DNA of 64,000 nucleotides, from contig NC_088315.1 in the NCBI RefSeq assembly GCF_910592395.1, positions 20,006,219 through 20,070,218 of the forward strand. The letters are read 5' to 3'. The stretch's first letter is position 1. Each line of letters opens with the position of its first letter. The position numbers and the translations under genes are program-made. Below the pieces are notes generated by a model. It did no database searches. It was not told the DNA's origin and saw only the letters and a program-made list of their open reading frames with translations. The DNA is from Lineus longissimus. Taxonomy: Eukaryota > Nemertea > Pilidiophora > Heteronemertea > Lineidae. Shown here piece after piece: positions 15,001 through 26,899 of this stretch.

Positions 15001-17075
15001 AAGATCAAATACATCTGTTAGTTCTGGCCGAAGTGTATATGACATCCCCTGTTGCATGTCTGTAGCGCGTTTGGACAAATCTGTCTTGTGTTGTGGGTGT
15101 TGTAGATTGCAGATTGTGTATTGTGTATTGCCCGTGACACGGGACGTTATTTCCGAACGGAAATGTATATCTTTGACTTGGTATCCAGTTGAATTGATGA
15201 GCTTGTGTTGTAGAGGACTGTGAGGGTAGTGACTTGAATACGCGCTTCTTGTTTGAGATTGAATCACAACTAAATCCGCCCCTGGACTAAATCATTTCTG
15301 ATCTATTGAATAATTTCAGGTAGTGTCATAGTGACGTTCAACGTGGAAGGAAGCTCGGCCGACACTGCTGACACCATTGCTGCGATCTATGCCGCACTTG
15401 ACGCCGGTTACACCGTGGTCTTCAACGGCTATACCCTCAATGCGGACGGGACACTAGAGATTGACGGGGTGTCATACGGGGTCACAACTGACGTGAGTAA
15501 AGGTTTTGTCACTGCATGTATTGCAAGGTTCACCCAAAATAAATGAAAGGCACCAGATATAGGAAAAAAGAATTAACTGGAAGTTTATGCGCGTCGCAGC
15601 TTTCTTTGTAAACCAGTGGTCAGACTGTTGGTTTCCCGGTCTAAAGCAGGAATATGGGACATTTGACATTTGATAGGTCTGGTCATGCATTCGGCGCCGA
15701 ACCAATCGCTGCCTGGTTGGCCGAAGCTAATCGAAAGTTCGAGATCACTTCTCGGGGAAAGTGGCTAAACGAGGAAAGGACGCGGAACTGGATAGGAACG
15801 CGAGTACACGCGCTGTAAAATGTGAATAAAGAGAGCCATAAGACTTGTTAATTCAAATGAAAGATTCTGATGTCTCTCTTCTCTTTCCTTCCAGACCAGC
15901 GGCGGCCTGTCCACCACGGAAATCATTATCATTGCGGTCGTCTGCTCCGTGGTCGTCCTCGCCATTCTTACCACTGTCCTCGTCGTCTCCTACATCAAGA
16001 ACAAGAACAAGAGTGAGTACAGTTTAAAGGGACAACTATGGCCGGGATTGAGGTGGCATGGAGGATAATGTGCCCATTTACCACCATGCACCGCTATATG
16101 CAATCTCCAAGCCTTGCCATTGTTTACGTTTGCTGAGTAATACTAGCTCCGGAACAAATGCTGGCTATCCTCTCATTCGAAGATTGCACTATGTATTGTC
16201 ACACTTATTGCTAAATTCATGTTTCTCGCTGCTGTTGCGAGGCGGTTTTGGACATGGTGTACGGATTATAGGCCTTACATTCCCATAAACTGCAGTGTTT
16301 TCAGCAGCTTAATTATTTTTCAAATTTTCAACGATGATCATCACAGTCCTGGAAACATGTTCCAATCGGCTCAAACGTGATTCCAACCTAAATGTACTTT
16401 AAAGAAATGCATCGTGCTTTGACCTTCAAAGTTCTGACAATGCTCAGGGAGAATAGCGATGGTGCTCATGCGGGACCCGGTGCATCGCATCAATCATTTT
16501 ATTAACATTTCCCTCTTGCAGAAAAGAATGATCTTGAGAGAAAGGCCAGTACGGCAACTCCAGTGCAGTTCTTGAATGACAGAGTCTCCTCGGTCGAGAA
16601 GGAACAGATCTACTTGCAATGGCGCCTAAACTCTCCACCGGAAAAGCCCGCGGCGAGGAAATCGGAGAAATGGGAGAACACAATCTTGGTGCAGGACGCC
16701 TACGGCAGAGGAGCAGCCAAGCAGGAACCCATGATCGCTCTGCCGACTGAAAAGAGGGCGACACCTGTGAAGTTCATGACCATGGCCTGGGACAATCCTG
16801 CTATGGAATCGGATGATGATTATGACCGACCCATGACCGGTACAAGGAGTCCGAGTCTCCGACCCGGAACCGCCAGCAGTCTGAGGCGCACTTTGAACGG
16901 CATGAGCGCCAAGGTTCAGCCCAGCGATGATGACAGCTCTGATCTGGGCAGTCGGCCAGGGAGCACTAGGACTCTGGTGACGCCTCATATGAGCGCCCGG
17001 GGAACCAGTAGGGTCAGTGCCATCCAGCGGGACGGGGAGCTCCGGGCTTCCGGAAATGTTCCAGCAGTCGAATAG
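1..17075 (+). CDS. PKHD1L1: Fibrocystin-L-like (PKHD1L1) receptor, 3' part, 24 coding exons; 5' end outside window
   Basis: Large single-pass cell-surface protein. Exons read: 1-325, 715-867, 1039-1216, 2061-2217, 2677-2836, 3118-3327, 3796-4167, 4482-5974, 6494-6659, 6944-7228, 7717-7980, 8194-8436, 8697-8879, 9105-9338, 9870-10127, 10412-11021, 11403-11638, 12255-12509, 12802-13658, 13872-14243, 14551-14941, 15320-15492, 15895-16012, 16522-17075. All introns are GT-AG and all phases close, giving 8,247 nt (2,748 residues plus TAG). Domain order is IPT/TIG repeats, G8, beta-helix repeats, G8, beta-helix repeats, juxtamembrane region, transmembrane helix, cytoplasmic tail. That order is the fibrocystin-L signature; PKHD1, TMEM2 and CEMIP share only parts of it. 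Vertebrate PKHD1L1 is about 4,200 residues, so roughly the N-terminal third is missing to the left. The vertebrate protein is linked to stereocilia coat and immune cells; its role here is unknown. No stop or frameshift was seen. Confidence 0.95.
1232..1259. repeat. C-rich microsatellite in intron 3 of the PKHD1L1-like gene
   Basis: Nearly pure cytosine run just downstream of exon 3. A second C-rich (CCCCCACC-type) tract lies at about 2249-2281 in the next intron. Both are likely to vary in length. Confidence 0.9.
1262..1725 (+). mobile_element. tRNA-derived SINE head, interrupted by a MITE
   Basis: The left part (1262-1296) reads like a tRNA 5' half with an A-box-like element (CAGCTCAGG then TTGGATAGAGTGCTGG). 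The right part (from 1688) has a B box, GGTGTTCGAATCC, at about 1706-1718. Removing the insertion between them places A and B boxes at normal tRNA spacing. It could be a true tRNA pseudogene rather than a SINE; the sequence 3' of the B box was not matched to a known tail. Confidence 0.6.
1297..1687. mobile_element. MITE with GGTTGTTCAAAAGAAG inverted termini, inserted in a SINE
   Basis: A terminal inverted repeat GGTTGTTCAAAAGAAG begins at 1303 and its reverse complement ends at 1681. Both ends are flanked by GGGCCC (1297-1302 and 1682-1687), either a 6-bp target duplication or, since GGGCCC is self-complementary, part of the termini. The 379-bp interior has no coding frame and is full of AACGTTA/TAACGTT and AACTTGGCGTTA variants, so much of it can fold back. 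It lies in intron 3 of the PKHD1L1-like gene. Confidence 0.8.
2677..4167 (+). other. PKHD1L1: PKHD1L1-like exons 5-7: first G8 domain and linker
   Basis: Exon 5 opens with the G8 pattern S-x-x-TWG-x-N-L-P-x-x-GD-x-V-V-x-P (SSPYTWGTNLSLP, then VDGDMIVVGPGQ). Exon 6 supplies the conserved G-x-x-x-F, DI/NI-L-I and G-x-F-x-I-G-x-E strands (TDGGTFQIGTEAEP) and ends at a GTLDLHG motif. Exon 7 begins KPIANTWTKL and ends LLTHNILFRGSND, which leads into the beta-helix. G8 domains carry glycines and beta strands and occur in PKHD1, PKHD1L1, TMEM2 and CEMIP. Confidence 0.93.
4482..6659 (+). other. PKHD1L1: PKHD1L1-like exons 8-9: first parallel beta-helix (PbH1) block
   Basis: Exon 8 is a single 1,493-bp exon, by far the longest in the gene. 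It contains QTCFQGRHGEEMGSDQFGG, the highly conserved RYPIHFHLNGD motif shared with TMEM2 and CEMIP, and PbH1-type turns (RAVNIHGTHNVLVEHNV, GNIFQYNLAV, FGLWIF). Exon 9 continues directly with ENDCLIINHNFTQKPDRFAI. Many N-x-S/T sequons fit an extracellular position. Confidence 0.93.
6944..8436 (+). other. PKHD1L1: PKHD1L1-like exons 10-12: basic site and second G8 domain
   Basis: Exon 10 carries a proprotein-convertase-like RKKR at 6976-6987, a proline-rich stretch, then the second G8 domain start (DNFTMWTDLATW, ending QEGDNIKIRF). Exon 11 continues with VYVYGVIEFNH and the GGRLIAGY strand. Exon 12 encodes GGLDLHGKPRSLTWTKL, repeating the exon 6/7 junction motif of the first G8. The two G8 copies therefore share an exon architecture. 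Confidence 0.92.
8697..11638 (+). other. PKHD1L1: PKHD1L1-like exons 13-17: second beta-helix block
   Basis: Exon 13 contains MAAEVGLLSRNVKVVGED, parallel to MRAEVGLLTHNILFRG in exon 7. Exons 14-16 contain PbH1-like turns, for example RVSNVEFYRGGQLGW, IPIENNVIHH, EIRNNLVTNVVW and VVMEDNVVAGSERAGFSI. Exon 17 is cysteine-containing (DCVDMVCDAKQNCFIADTDG) and ends in NDVCPNK. This duplicated G8-plus-helix layout is as expected for fibrocystin-L. Confidence 0.9.
11058..11228 (-). mobile_element. tRNA-derived SINE, minus strand, in a PKHD1L1-like intron
   Basis: Read on the minus strand, it starts with an A-box-like ATCAGTGGCACAGAGTGCG and a B-box-like GTGGGCTCGACTC near 11160-11225. A body follows with TAGAGCAAGACACCTAGCTC, a segment resembling the CCTTGGGCAAGGCAC central domain of widespread animal SINEs, ending near 11058. 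No terminal duplication was resolved. Confidence 0.65.
12255..15492 (+). other. PKHD1L1: PKHD1L1-like exons 18-22: membrane-proximal ectodomain
   Basis: Exon 18 encodes a cysteine-rich segment (TNACTFMSTWQAYKC). Exon 19 contains MTVDDFFGTEIVNNLAIFLG followed by a tetrabasic RRRR at 13275-13286, another convertase-like site; the region is SEA-like in layout. Exons 20-22 carry beta-rich segments, and exon 22 (VTFNVEGSSADTADTIAAIY) also looks SEA-like. Exons 19 and 20 both end in phase 0. Confidence 0.88.
15895..17075 (+). other. PKHD1L1: PKHD1L1-like exons 23-24: transmembrane helix and cytoplasmic tail
   Basis: Exon 23 encodes a hydrophobic helix (IIIIAVVCSVVVLAILTTVL) followed by the stop-transfer sequence KNKNK. 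Exon 24 encodes the 184-residue tail, rich in Ser, Pro, Arg and Asp, with an acidic ESDDDYD patch and several basic-serine motifs, ending in VPAVE and TAG. The tail has no domain I recognise. Confidence 0.93.
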
Positions 17076-17469
17076 ACTACATGTTTATATAGTGACTAGC
17101 CGAAACAGGTTTTTCAATCCTTTTGAAAGATAAAATAGGCCTACGAATGTCTTTGGAGTCAGTAGGTATTGTTCGACACTCGTTAATCGGCTTAGAGTAT
17201 TTTAATGTTTCCAGTATAATTTTTGTCTGTGATATAAGAATTGGTATTGTTCATTAGAACTGCGCCTTGGGGGATTGTAAACATATCTGTGACTATGTTT
17301 TAATTTGTATTGATGCTCAGACAGACTGTGATAAAACAACACATGTATTTAGTGTAGTTTAGTATATTAAAACGGCATTAAGAAGTATATTTCAGTAAAG
17401 TTGGCGAACACGCAAGTGCGTGTTGTTATATACATGTACATGTTTAATAACCACAAATTTTCAAGCAAC

Positions 17470-17475
17470 AATAAA
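17470..17475 (+). terminator. Candidate polyadenylation signal AATAAA for the PKHD1L1-like gene
   Basis: AATAAA lies about 395 bp after the stop, in AT-rich sequence without open frames. No transcript evidence is available, so the true 3' end is unknown. Confidence 0.5.
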
Positions 17476-17865
17476 ATATTTTCAAATATGAATATAATTC
17501 TTTCACTCGAGCGATTTTTTTAAAAACTGAAGGGATTAGTAACAAGCATTGTTTGAAATGTCGGACCGAAAAAACGTAGTTGTTCTCAAACAGAAATTGA
17601 ATTAGAAATGTCACACTCGCTCTGGAACAACGGGTATGGATGGAAGGCACCGCATCGTTAGCACACAAGCTCCGAGGTGGCACCACCTGACGGATTAGAC
17701 TTGTCAATAAAACAACCTGGACGGACAAGAACAACTTAGACAGGACAGTCTTCCCCCTCACATCATCTAAAGACATAAACGTTTTGGCCTTATCAACCCA
17801 TATGATGTTTTGTTTCATTATAAACCTTCATCACATAAACATGAACACCGGCCACGAACGTCACA

Positions 17866-19900
17866 TTAGGACATGACAGTAGAGCTACTCATAACAATAC
17901 CGGATCGGGTGTGGCGGCTCCAGCGCGCGCTGCCATGGTGAGAGGGTGTATCAGGCACAACCAGACCGAAACGGGCAGTGTCCCATCGTGAGAGAGTTGA
18001 GATAATCACAACCAGACCAACGCCAATCGGGCCACGCGGCTCCAACGCCACATGCTATAACAGCGAGACAAATGAGACAGTCACAACCTGGCCGAATCTG
18101 ACCGGGCAGCTCCACTGTTTTGCCAAAATGGTGAAAGAGATAGGACAGTCGCATCCAGGCCAAATCGGACCTGGCAGCAGCTCCATGGCCACGGTCTTCG
18201 GCGGCAGACGGTGAAAGATGAGACAGTCGCAACCTGACTGAAAGGGACCTGGCAGCTCCACTGTTAACAGTAAATCTCGTTCACTAGCCAAAGGGCTAAG
18301 ACGGTTGCATCCAGAACAAATCCGACCTTACAGCAGCTCCTCTGCTCAACCAGACCAATAGGGCCTTGCAGCTTTCTTCATCTTGTTGCCAAAAACGTCT
18401 TCGGAGATGGGATATCATCAAGCAATGAGATCGGGTCTGGCAGCTTTACTTGGTTGGCAACGGTGAGAGAGGTCGGACAGCCAGAGCCATACCAACTCAG
18501 CTTCTGGCAGCCCCACCTCACTGCTGCTGCACGCATGATAGAGACAAGAGACAGTCGCACTGAAACGGCTACCTGCAGCTCCACAGTGTGATGCTAAACA
18601 GTACAGGTGGTGGGGCAGTCACAACCAGTCGAGTGCGACAAAATGGAGCTGTTGGGCCCGATTCGGTATGGTTGTGACTGTCGCGTCTCTCTGACCGTAT
18701 TGGCAGCTCAATCGAGGCTGCCAGGCTCGATTCGGCGCGTTCTGTTGATGGGACTGTCTCAACTCTCTGAACATTGTTTTACAAAAAGGTAGAGCACCCA
18801 CACACGGCTTGGTCTGGTTAAAACTGTCTCATTTCTCTCGCCGCCAAACCCAATTCGATCCGGCTATTGGTACTGTACGTCTCAACTCTAAATCATCGTT
18901 TTTGCAACAAGGAGGTGCTAACCAGGCAAGCCCAACTCATTCTGGTGGTAGCTGTCTCCCGCTCTATCTCCGTTTTTTGCGAAGAGGTGATCAGATACCC
19001 AATGCTGTTGATGCCACATCTATTTCGGCATTTATTCGACACTGCAGGAGTTCGACACACCGTGAAGTTGATAGGCCCGATTGTGTATGGTTGTGACTGT
19101 CTCGTCTCCATCACCATTTTGGCAGCGTGGTGTAGCTGCGAGGCCAAAACATGTCTGGTGTGACTGTCTGTCTCATGTATATCACCATTTTGGAAGCGCC
19201 GTGGAGCTTATGAGGGGCCAGATTTTGTCTGGTTGCGACTGTCTCAATTGTGTAGTTAGGCCCAATACATTCGATCGGTAAGGTTGTGACTGTCACGTCA
19301 CCAACTCTCTGCTGTTTTTGCAACACGATGAGTTGCCAGGCCTCGCTTGTGACTGTCTCGTCTCATTCACGTGATGTGACAAAATTCAGGCCGGAAAGGG
19401 AGGGCATGGCGCTTCTATCGTGTTGCGAAAATAATGAGGGCGATAGGACAGTCTCAACTAGGAGACCGAGTCGGGCAAAGCAGATAAGACGTGTAATTGT
19501 TAGAGAGATAATGAGACAGTCACGGCACGACCGAATCGGGCCTGGCACCTCCACCGGCTTGCCTCAAATGGTGAGGCTGATGGGACATCCTCAAGCCGTA
19601 AGAGTCTGGCAGCTTTACAGGTTTGCGAACGGTGAGACAGCCACAATACCGAAACCGCACCATGTTGACAGATAGAAGACCACACTAAATCCTCTACCAG
19701 CCATCTACAGCGATGTTAAAACGGCGGGTAAAAGTTGAGAGACTGTCACAACCTGTCCAGTAAGACAACGAGGACCTCCTCGGCCGGATTCAGTTCAGTC
19801 GTATTGTGAGTGTGTCTCATCTCGCCGGCTGTTTGGTAGTGTGGAGGTGCCAGACTCGATTGCGACTGTCTCGAAAGTATCTGACCTTTTTTGCAACATC
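17866..19900. repeat. Degenerate minisatellite of ~70-80 bp units in alternating orientation
   Basis: The core phrase GAGACAGTCACAACC, a CGAATCGG..CTGGCAGCTCC segment and TTGCCAAAATGGTGAAAGAG recur about every 70-80 bp. The forward sense fills about 17,930-18,640. The reverse complement (GGTTGTGACTGTCTC) fills about 18,650-19,380, then forward again about 19,430-19,680 and reverse again after about 19,770. Open frames across it on both strands are artefacts of the repeat. No gene is seen in this span. Confidence 0.85.
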
Positions 19901-19909
19901 AGTGCGTAC

Positions 19910-20010
19910 AGGGGGGGACCCGGTGTAATGTTTTTGAGTGTTTCTGTTTTTGAGTGTTTCCCCTCATTGTTTGGGAACGCTCAAAAATAGATTGACGAGT
20001 TTTTCTGTGT
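19910..20010. repeat. Short dispersed repeat with CCAAACAATG core
   Basis: The segment holds two TTTTGAGTGTTTC copies and CATTGTTTGGGAACGCTCAA. Related pieces occur near 20047 (TTGTTTGGAAACACT), 59726-59780 (AGCGTTCCCAAACAAT) and 60183-60245 (AGCGTTTCCAAACAATG). This suggests a low-copy dispersed element of unknown type. Confidence 0.5.
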
Positions 20011-20029
20011 ATCCCCCCTATTGAAAAGT

Positions 20030-20290
20030 CATGGTCTCTCTAGCTGCCTATTGTTTGGAAACACTGAATTAACATGGGGAACAACCACAGATGTTCCACC
20101 GGGATACACCTTAGCCAGACTACTGGCGTTTCAGTCCGTGTGTTGTCCCAAACTGGACATCTCGACCCTCAATATATTGACATGTCTCAGCTTCCAAACA
20201 ACAGAGACAATACCGCTGGAAGTTCAGTTATATTCTGAATGCATAAGTGATTATGTCATTCCACCACAACGGACATAGGACAGGCATTTC
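20030..20290. repeat. Decayed dispersed fragment related to 57,950-58,170
   Basis: GGGAACAACCACAGATGTT here matches the reverse complement of sequence near 58,110. Around it both places keep GTCTCTCTAGCTG and a short peptide-like TE-x-x-GTTTDV-x-P in the matching frame. This may be a remnant of a once-coding element, but the similarity is short and no function is assigned. Confidence 0.4.
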
Positions 20291-20439
20291 TCCAGGGAAC
20301 ACTGAAGACCCGTTACACACTGGGATACAAGATAGATTTTACCCAACTCCTGCGAAGACGGACTCCCGGGAGAGGTGTTGAAATCACATCCAAGTTGGTA
20401 TTTGCCTGGCCAGGTGACAATTCCTGTTACATTGGCCGG

Positions 20440-20610
20440 ACTAGAGGATTATCACCAGAGGGGGGTTCAGGGTTTCCTCCAGAGGGGGGCAAGGGGGCAG
20501 TTGCCCCCCCCCTAAATTGTCCAAAAACAGGCAAAATTTGTTGTTTTGACCAGGATTTTCTGCAAAATTATGGTTTTGCCCCCCCTTGAATTTATTTCTG
20601 GCAGAAACAC
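20440..20610. repeat. GGGGGG/CCCCCC-bearing interspersed repeat
   Basis: Two CCAGAGGGGGG copies are followed by GTTGCCCCCCCC, a AAATTTGTTGTTTTGACC segment and GGTTTTGCCCCCCCTTGAATTT. The arms are partly self-complementary, as in non-autonomous repeats of marine invertebrates. No coding content. Confidence 0.5.
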
Positions 20611-21919
20611 TGGGGTTACCATCAAGACAGGTGGGATGGCCTTCATCACGTCTCCAAGTCCTGTCATCTAGCAGGACTTGGTAATCAGCGTCGAAAGGAG
20701 AGGAAGTGTTTCAGAATAGAAAACGCCAGAGGACTCTGAATATCCAACACAAAGTCTTCAGTTACATCGAGTGGAATTTATTAACGCAATAAAATATTTT
20801 TTCAAGTTGTAACAGAGATTCAGCATTGTAATGTCATACATCACAAGCTACAATCTAGCAAGAATAACTTGCCGGATATCAAGAAGTCTGAAAGGCCCAA
20901 GTGACCTCATTTTTCTTTCAGAATTTACAATAATAGTGCAGGTGACAAAATCAAACACGGAGCTTTCTGTAACATCTGCTTTGTGCCAAGACTGAACTTT
21001 TTAACATAAAATTCAAAGGTGTGGTGAAAAAAATGGCCAATAAAACACAGATATTATTCCAAACCCAATGCTTTTTTATCATTTTACTATTTTTTTACCA
21101 AAGCGGTGGACAGGTTTGTTTGGATGTTGCATTATCAAGGCAGGACCAGGCATTTCAATTACATGTACACCGTTACTTCTGGTGGGCCCTGAAATTGGGG
21201 CCCTGTTTGTTTTCACCATCAGCCCAACTAGGGGAAATTTTGTCACAGCAAGTTGTTAGTTATTTGGAATTTCAGTGCCCAGAATTTGCAATATGTCTCA
21301 AGACAGAAATTGACATAGTATGAAGTTCAGCCCTGAAAAAATTGAAACCTCAAAACTTTTAGCATTCTGGGGAAAAATTGAACATTTTTAGGTGCAGAAA
21401 ATGAACGATTTTTTTCACGTGGCACCCTCTAATATTTAAAGGGGTAAAAACCATGTAATCAAAAGGCCCGAGAACTTGAAATAAAAGCAGAATTTGTGTC
21501 TCAATGTGCCACATTCTTTGAAGTTCTTAGTTCAATAAATTACTTGCAGATGGAAATATTGCAGGATAGATGAAGATTTAAAATAAAATTGATGTGTTAA
21601 GGGAGACAAGAGGCAGAAGCCAGGTAGGTCGTACAAAGGTTCAATAAATCGCCGAAAGGGGTCTCTCCTGTGTCAGAGTACATTGAACTTATCACTGTAT
21701 CAAACACAACCGAAACACCTGATTTTGCATTCCGAGATTCAAGATTCAATGTAAATTGGCATCAATTTTGAGACGCTGGAAAGTCTGTGCATTACATGGT
21801 AGCTTGGACAGGCATTGGCATGGTTGATAACAGAATTTGAAAGATAGCCTCAGACTTTAAAAGCTTTGAAAATCGATATATCTTCGATTTCGATAACATG
21901 TTTCTTGATGATGTTGTCT
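20611..21919. other. No gene seen; may include polyubiquitin 3' UTR
   Basis: AT-rich sequence without a supported open frame. It lies downstream of the minus-strand polyubiquitin stop. A minus-strand AATAAA (TTTATT on the plus strand near 20,767) could mark a distant transcript end, but a nearer non-canonical signal is just as possible. Confidence 0.4.
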
Positions 21920-23995
<2,076 letters not shown>

Positions 23996-24183
23996 TTAAG
24001 GACCATGGTAAGTCAATCGTCCAGATAATAGATATTTGCTTTTTTTAAAACCAATAGTACATGAACATTGTATCGCACAGCTACAAGCCTACGTACATGA
24101 CGTACACACATCATGATCACGTGCACGTGGTGAGCCGTGACCGGATGTCCGCTAAAAAAAATCCCTGCAGAATGGTTTACGGT

Positions 24184-24232
24184 CTTGTTAAAAAATTGCA
24201 GCAACATTGTTAAAAAATTGCAGCAGCATTTG
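24184..24232. repeat. Short direct duplication in the polyubiquitin 5'UTR intron
   Basis: The phrase TTGTTAAAAAATTGCAGCA occurs twice within about 45 bp. No further copies noticed. Confidence 0.7.
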
Positions 24233-24777
24233 TTTAAATAATGACATCTGCCAATTCATGAATTGGTGCAATTTTGCATTATTCATTATTGCACACTCTC
24301 GAGTCTGACTCACTAAAATAAGCACTTCAGCTGATATAAATCAAATGGAACGCAGTCGTCATCATATAAATTATATTGACGCATGCGCACAACGTAAGTT
24401 GCACAATACCAAAATGGTTTTCCTTTTTTGCTGCTCAAAATGACCGTCAAATGGATATATTGACGAGTGACTGTCGAAATAAATGGGTCTGTCAGTAAAT
24501 ATTCATGACACGCCACAATAAAGCGAAGGAATACTCCGAAATCCGCCAATTTATCCGCCCAGATGAGCGGCCATCTTTATTTGCGTATCCATGTACACTG
24601 TATGTACATTCTATATCAACAAAGACGAAACAAAAAGAATCGAGAATTTTCAAATCCGAAAATGGTCAAATAAACCTGTCCAACGAGACTCCAGAAAGTT
24701 TTAATCACATCCAAGTCGATCTTTCGAACATAATAAAAACACTGACCGACAATAATCAGAGTTATAAAAACACCTAC

Positions 24778-24900
24778 CTCGCTGTTTAGTGTTGTTTGTT
24801 AAGTCTCTCTTCAATATTCGCGTTCTGTATGGCTGCTTACAATGTTCTGACTAAATCGCAGCAATTTTCACATTTATATGGATGACGGGTGTCACGTGAC
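24778..24900 (-). promoter_or_regulatory. Likely polyubiquitin 5'UTR exon and promoter with GTCACGTGAC
   Basis: A minus-strand donor GTAGGT at 24777-24772 could pair with the acceptor at 23982, giving a 796-bp 5'UTR intron and an untranslated first exon starting upstream of 24778. Just further upstream is the palindromic decamer GTCACGTGAC (24891-24900), identical to the CLEAR/E-box class bound by TFEB/MITF/USF factors. The transcription start was not determined. Confidence 0.45.
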
Positions 24901-25147
24901 CTTTTCATTCGCTCAGCTCTATTATTAGCACTTTCGACGTCAATGTTCAGTTCGAGATTTTTCTTTGAGGGCATTTGTTTGGTAGGCAAGATAAAGTGAG
25001 GTCAGCATTATCTACGCTTGTACAATTGTTAGTGCTTCATACTGGTAATGAAATTATGAATAGTGATGCAGAAAATTGTGCATAGAACTGTAATGATTGT
25101 TCAACGCCGATTGGACGGAAAGAGTGTGTCAACATCGACCTCTCATC
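24901..25147. other. Intergenic, nothing recognised
   Basis: No coding, RNA or repeat signature was seen between the polyubiquitin promoter region and the MITE at 25,148. The stretch 25,272-26,589 is likewise without a recognised feature. Confidence 0.5.
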
Positions 25148-25271
25148 AGGGAGTTTTCGCAAATACCCCGAAACGTTAACGCCTGTCCCATTGTTCGACA
25201 CAGTTATCAGGAGGAACAATGTGATAGACGTCATTCATGTTTGCGTTTCGGGGGATTTGCGAAAACTCCCT
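25148..25271. mobile_element. Hairpin MITE, family GGGAGTTTTCGCAAAT, copy 1
   Basis: A 124-bp element whose left end AGGGAGTTTTCGCAAATACC is mirrored by the right end (GGATTTGCGAAAACTCCCT). The palindrome continues inward (CGAAACG and CCATTGTTCGAC opposite GGAACAATG), so nearly the whole element can form one hairpin. A second copy is at 37,302-37,438. Confidence 0.85.
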
Positions 25272-26589
25272 GTACGCAATGTCAACCAATAACTAATCAA
25301 GTAAATCTATATTTGCTTTCATCAGTGAGAGACCATGCACAAATCAATAAAATATTCAATCTATAAATCGTGGTAATAATGTCAGTTGCTAACGAGCTCT
25401 GATTGTATGTTTGTAGCAACCGAGGGTCAGTCAGAGTGCTGCAGCAGTGGTGGAGGTATAACAGGCATAACGAGCACTTATTTCATCAAAGGCCTTTAGG
25501 TATATTGAATTCTTGTCATAGTCAGAATATCCAGTATTAACAGTTGGTAAGTTGATTGCAAACTCAGTCCGTTTTTTATTTGTATAAAACCACAGGTAGG
25601 CCTATAGCGAAGTCTGGTCAAACGCATCCTGAGATCAGGCTTATTTTACTCCTGGGTCAAACGCAGTTGGCATGCCCCAGACCACGTCGATACTTGCAGT
25701 ACAGTATTATTATACCGGTGTAACAGTTTTATATGTCCTGTATAGGCCCATTCACGGTGTTCCGGGGACAATTCATTGGACTTTTGATCTAGAGTGCTGA
25801 TGGTCTAGGTCTCTATAAAACCATATCATAATCCGTACATACAGGCTTCATTAGAATGACATTTTTCCGGAGGGAGGCTGGGGCATAAGATAGGCGAAAC
25901 GACTGTTCGAACATGAATGACAATAAAGAAAAGGGCCATGAAAAAGCGAGGACGTGTGGACTCGCCGATAAAGATCAAGTACCGATAAACAAATTAACCG
26001 AGACGACAAAGGTGACCGATATTTATCACTCCACAATCAAATAGGTGCAAAAGTCAAAATAGCCTCAAAGTGCGCTACTAGACAAAGACAGGATATGATA
26101 AACACGTAGGCCTATTAATTACTTAATCATCACCCGGCCCATTTGTTGGTTTAGTTTGTAACACTATAGGTTCATGGAAATCGAGTTAATCACCATGGTC
26201 TGCATGATTACCCAGCTTGGAGCCAACGCGTACAAAGCCAGTTTTTCTCAATTAATCGGCTACTTGGCGAAACATGAATTATTTGAACGACTGCGGACAA
26301 ACAGAAGAAAAACACGTATATATGTTTGGCCATTGCAACATGTCAAAAGGTCAGTTTGTCTAGGCCTTTGTTTTGAACAGCTCTGAATGATGATTGTAAC
26401 ACAACAGTCACGGCTCCGTTTCTGTATGGGGAGAGAAACGAGGATCACGGTGTCCGCGCATGCTGCGCTCTACGCCCGAAAGAGATAAACATTAGTTTAC
26501 AACAAGTGACGGGGCATGGTGGCAAGCAAAGTTATCATCCTCATGACCAGGTTAAACCAAGCCCAAGTTGTCCCTTTAAGAATGTATTT

Positions 26590-26835
26590 TTCATATCGTC
26601 CAGGAATTACGAATGCGCCCAGATCACACTAGCATTTTTACCGAAAGATACTGACGTTGCACAACACTCGCTATAGGTTATCCTGGGGGTACAATGCTCT
26701 TTCACGGTGTCAAAAAGCTTTTCAACTTCCCATGCAGGGCTTGTGATCACACTAGCTATTAACAAGAGGTCAGCCATAGTGGTATATATTAACATTTGGG
26801 TCAGCCAAGTACCTTTGACCAGATCTATTTGACAA
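26590..26835 (+). mobile_element. MITE family GGCCAAAGGTACT, copy 1 (diverged)
   Basis: Shares CAGATCACACTAGCATTTTT, GCTCTTTCACGGTGTCAA, ACAAGAGGTCAGCC and the terminal AAGTACCTTTGACCAGATCT with the copies at 35,888, 47,715, 54,622, 56,480, 57,642 and 60,815. Its right end is about 65 bp before the ATG of the small gene at 26,900, so it may form part of that gene's promoter or leader. Confidence 0.8.
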
Positions 26836-26899
26836 AAACACACATTTTCCCTGAATCAAGCTCCTTACTTCCAGCGGGCTTCCAGCTCAGAATCCAACC

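Noticed and set aside
17866-19685. Numerous 60-98-codon frames on both strands between the PKHD1L1-like and polyubiquitin genes
   Set aside because: They lie in the alternating minisatellite and contain repeated CDCLICL-type strings from the repeat unit.
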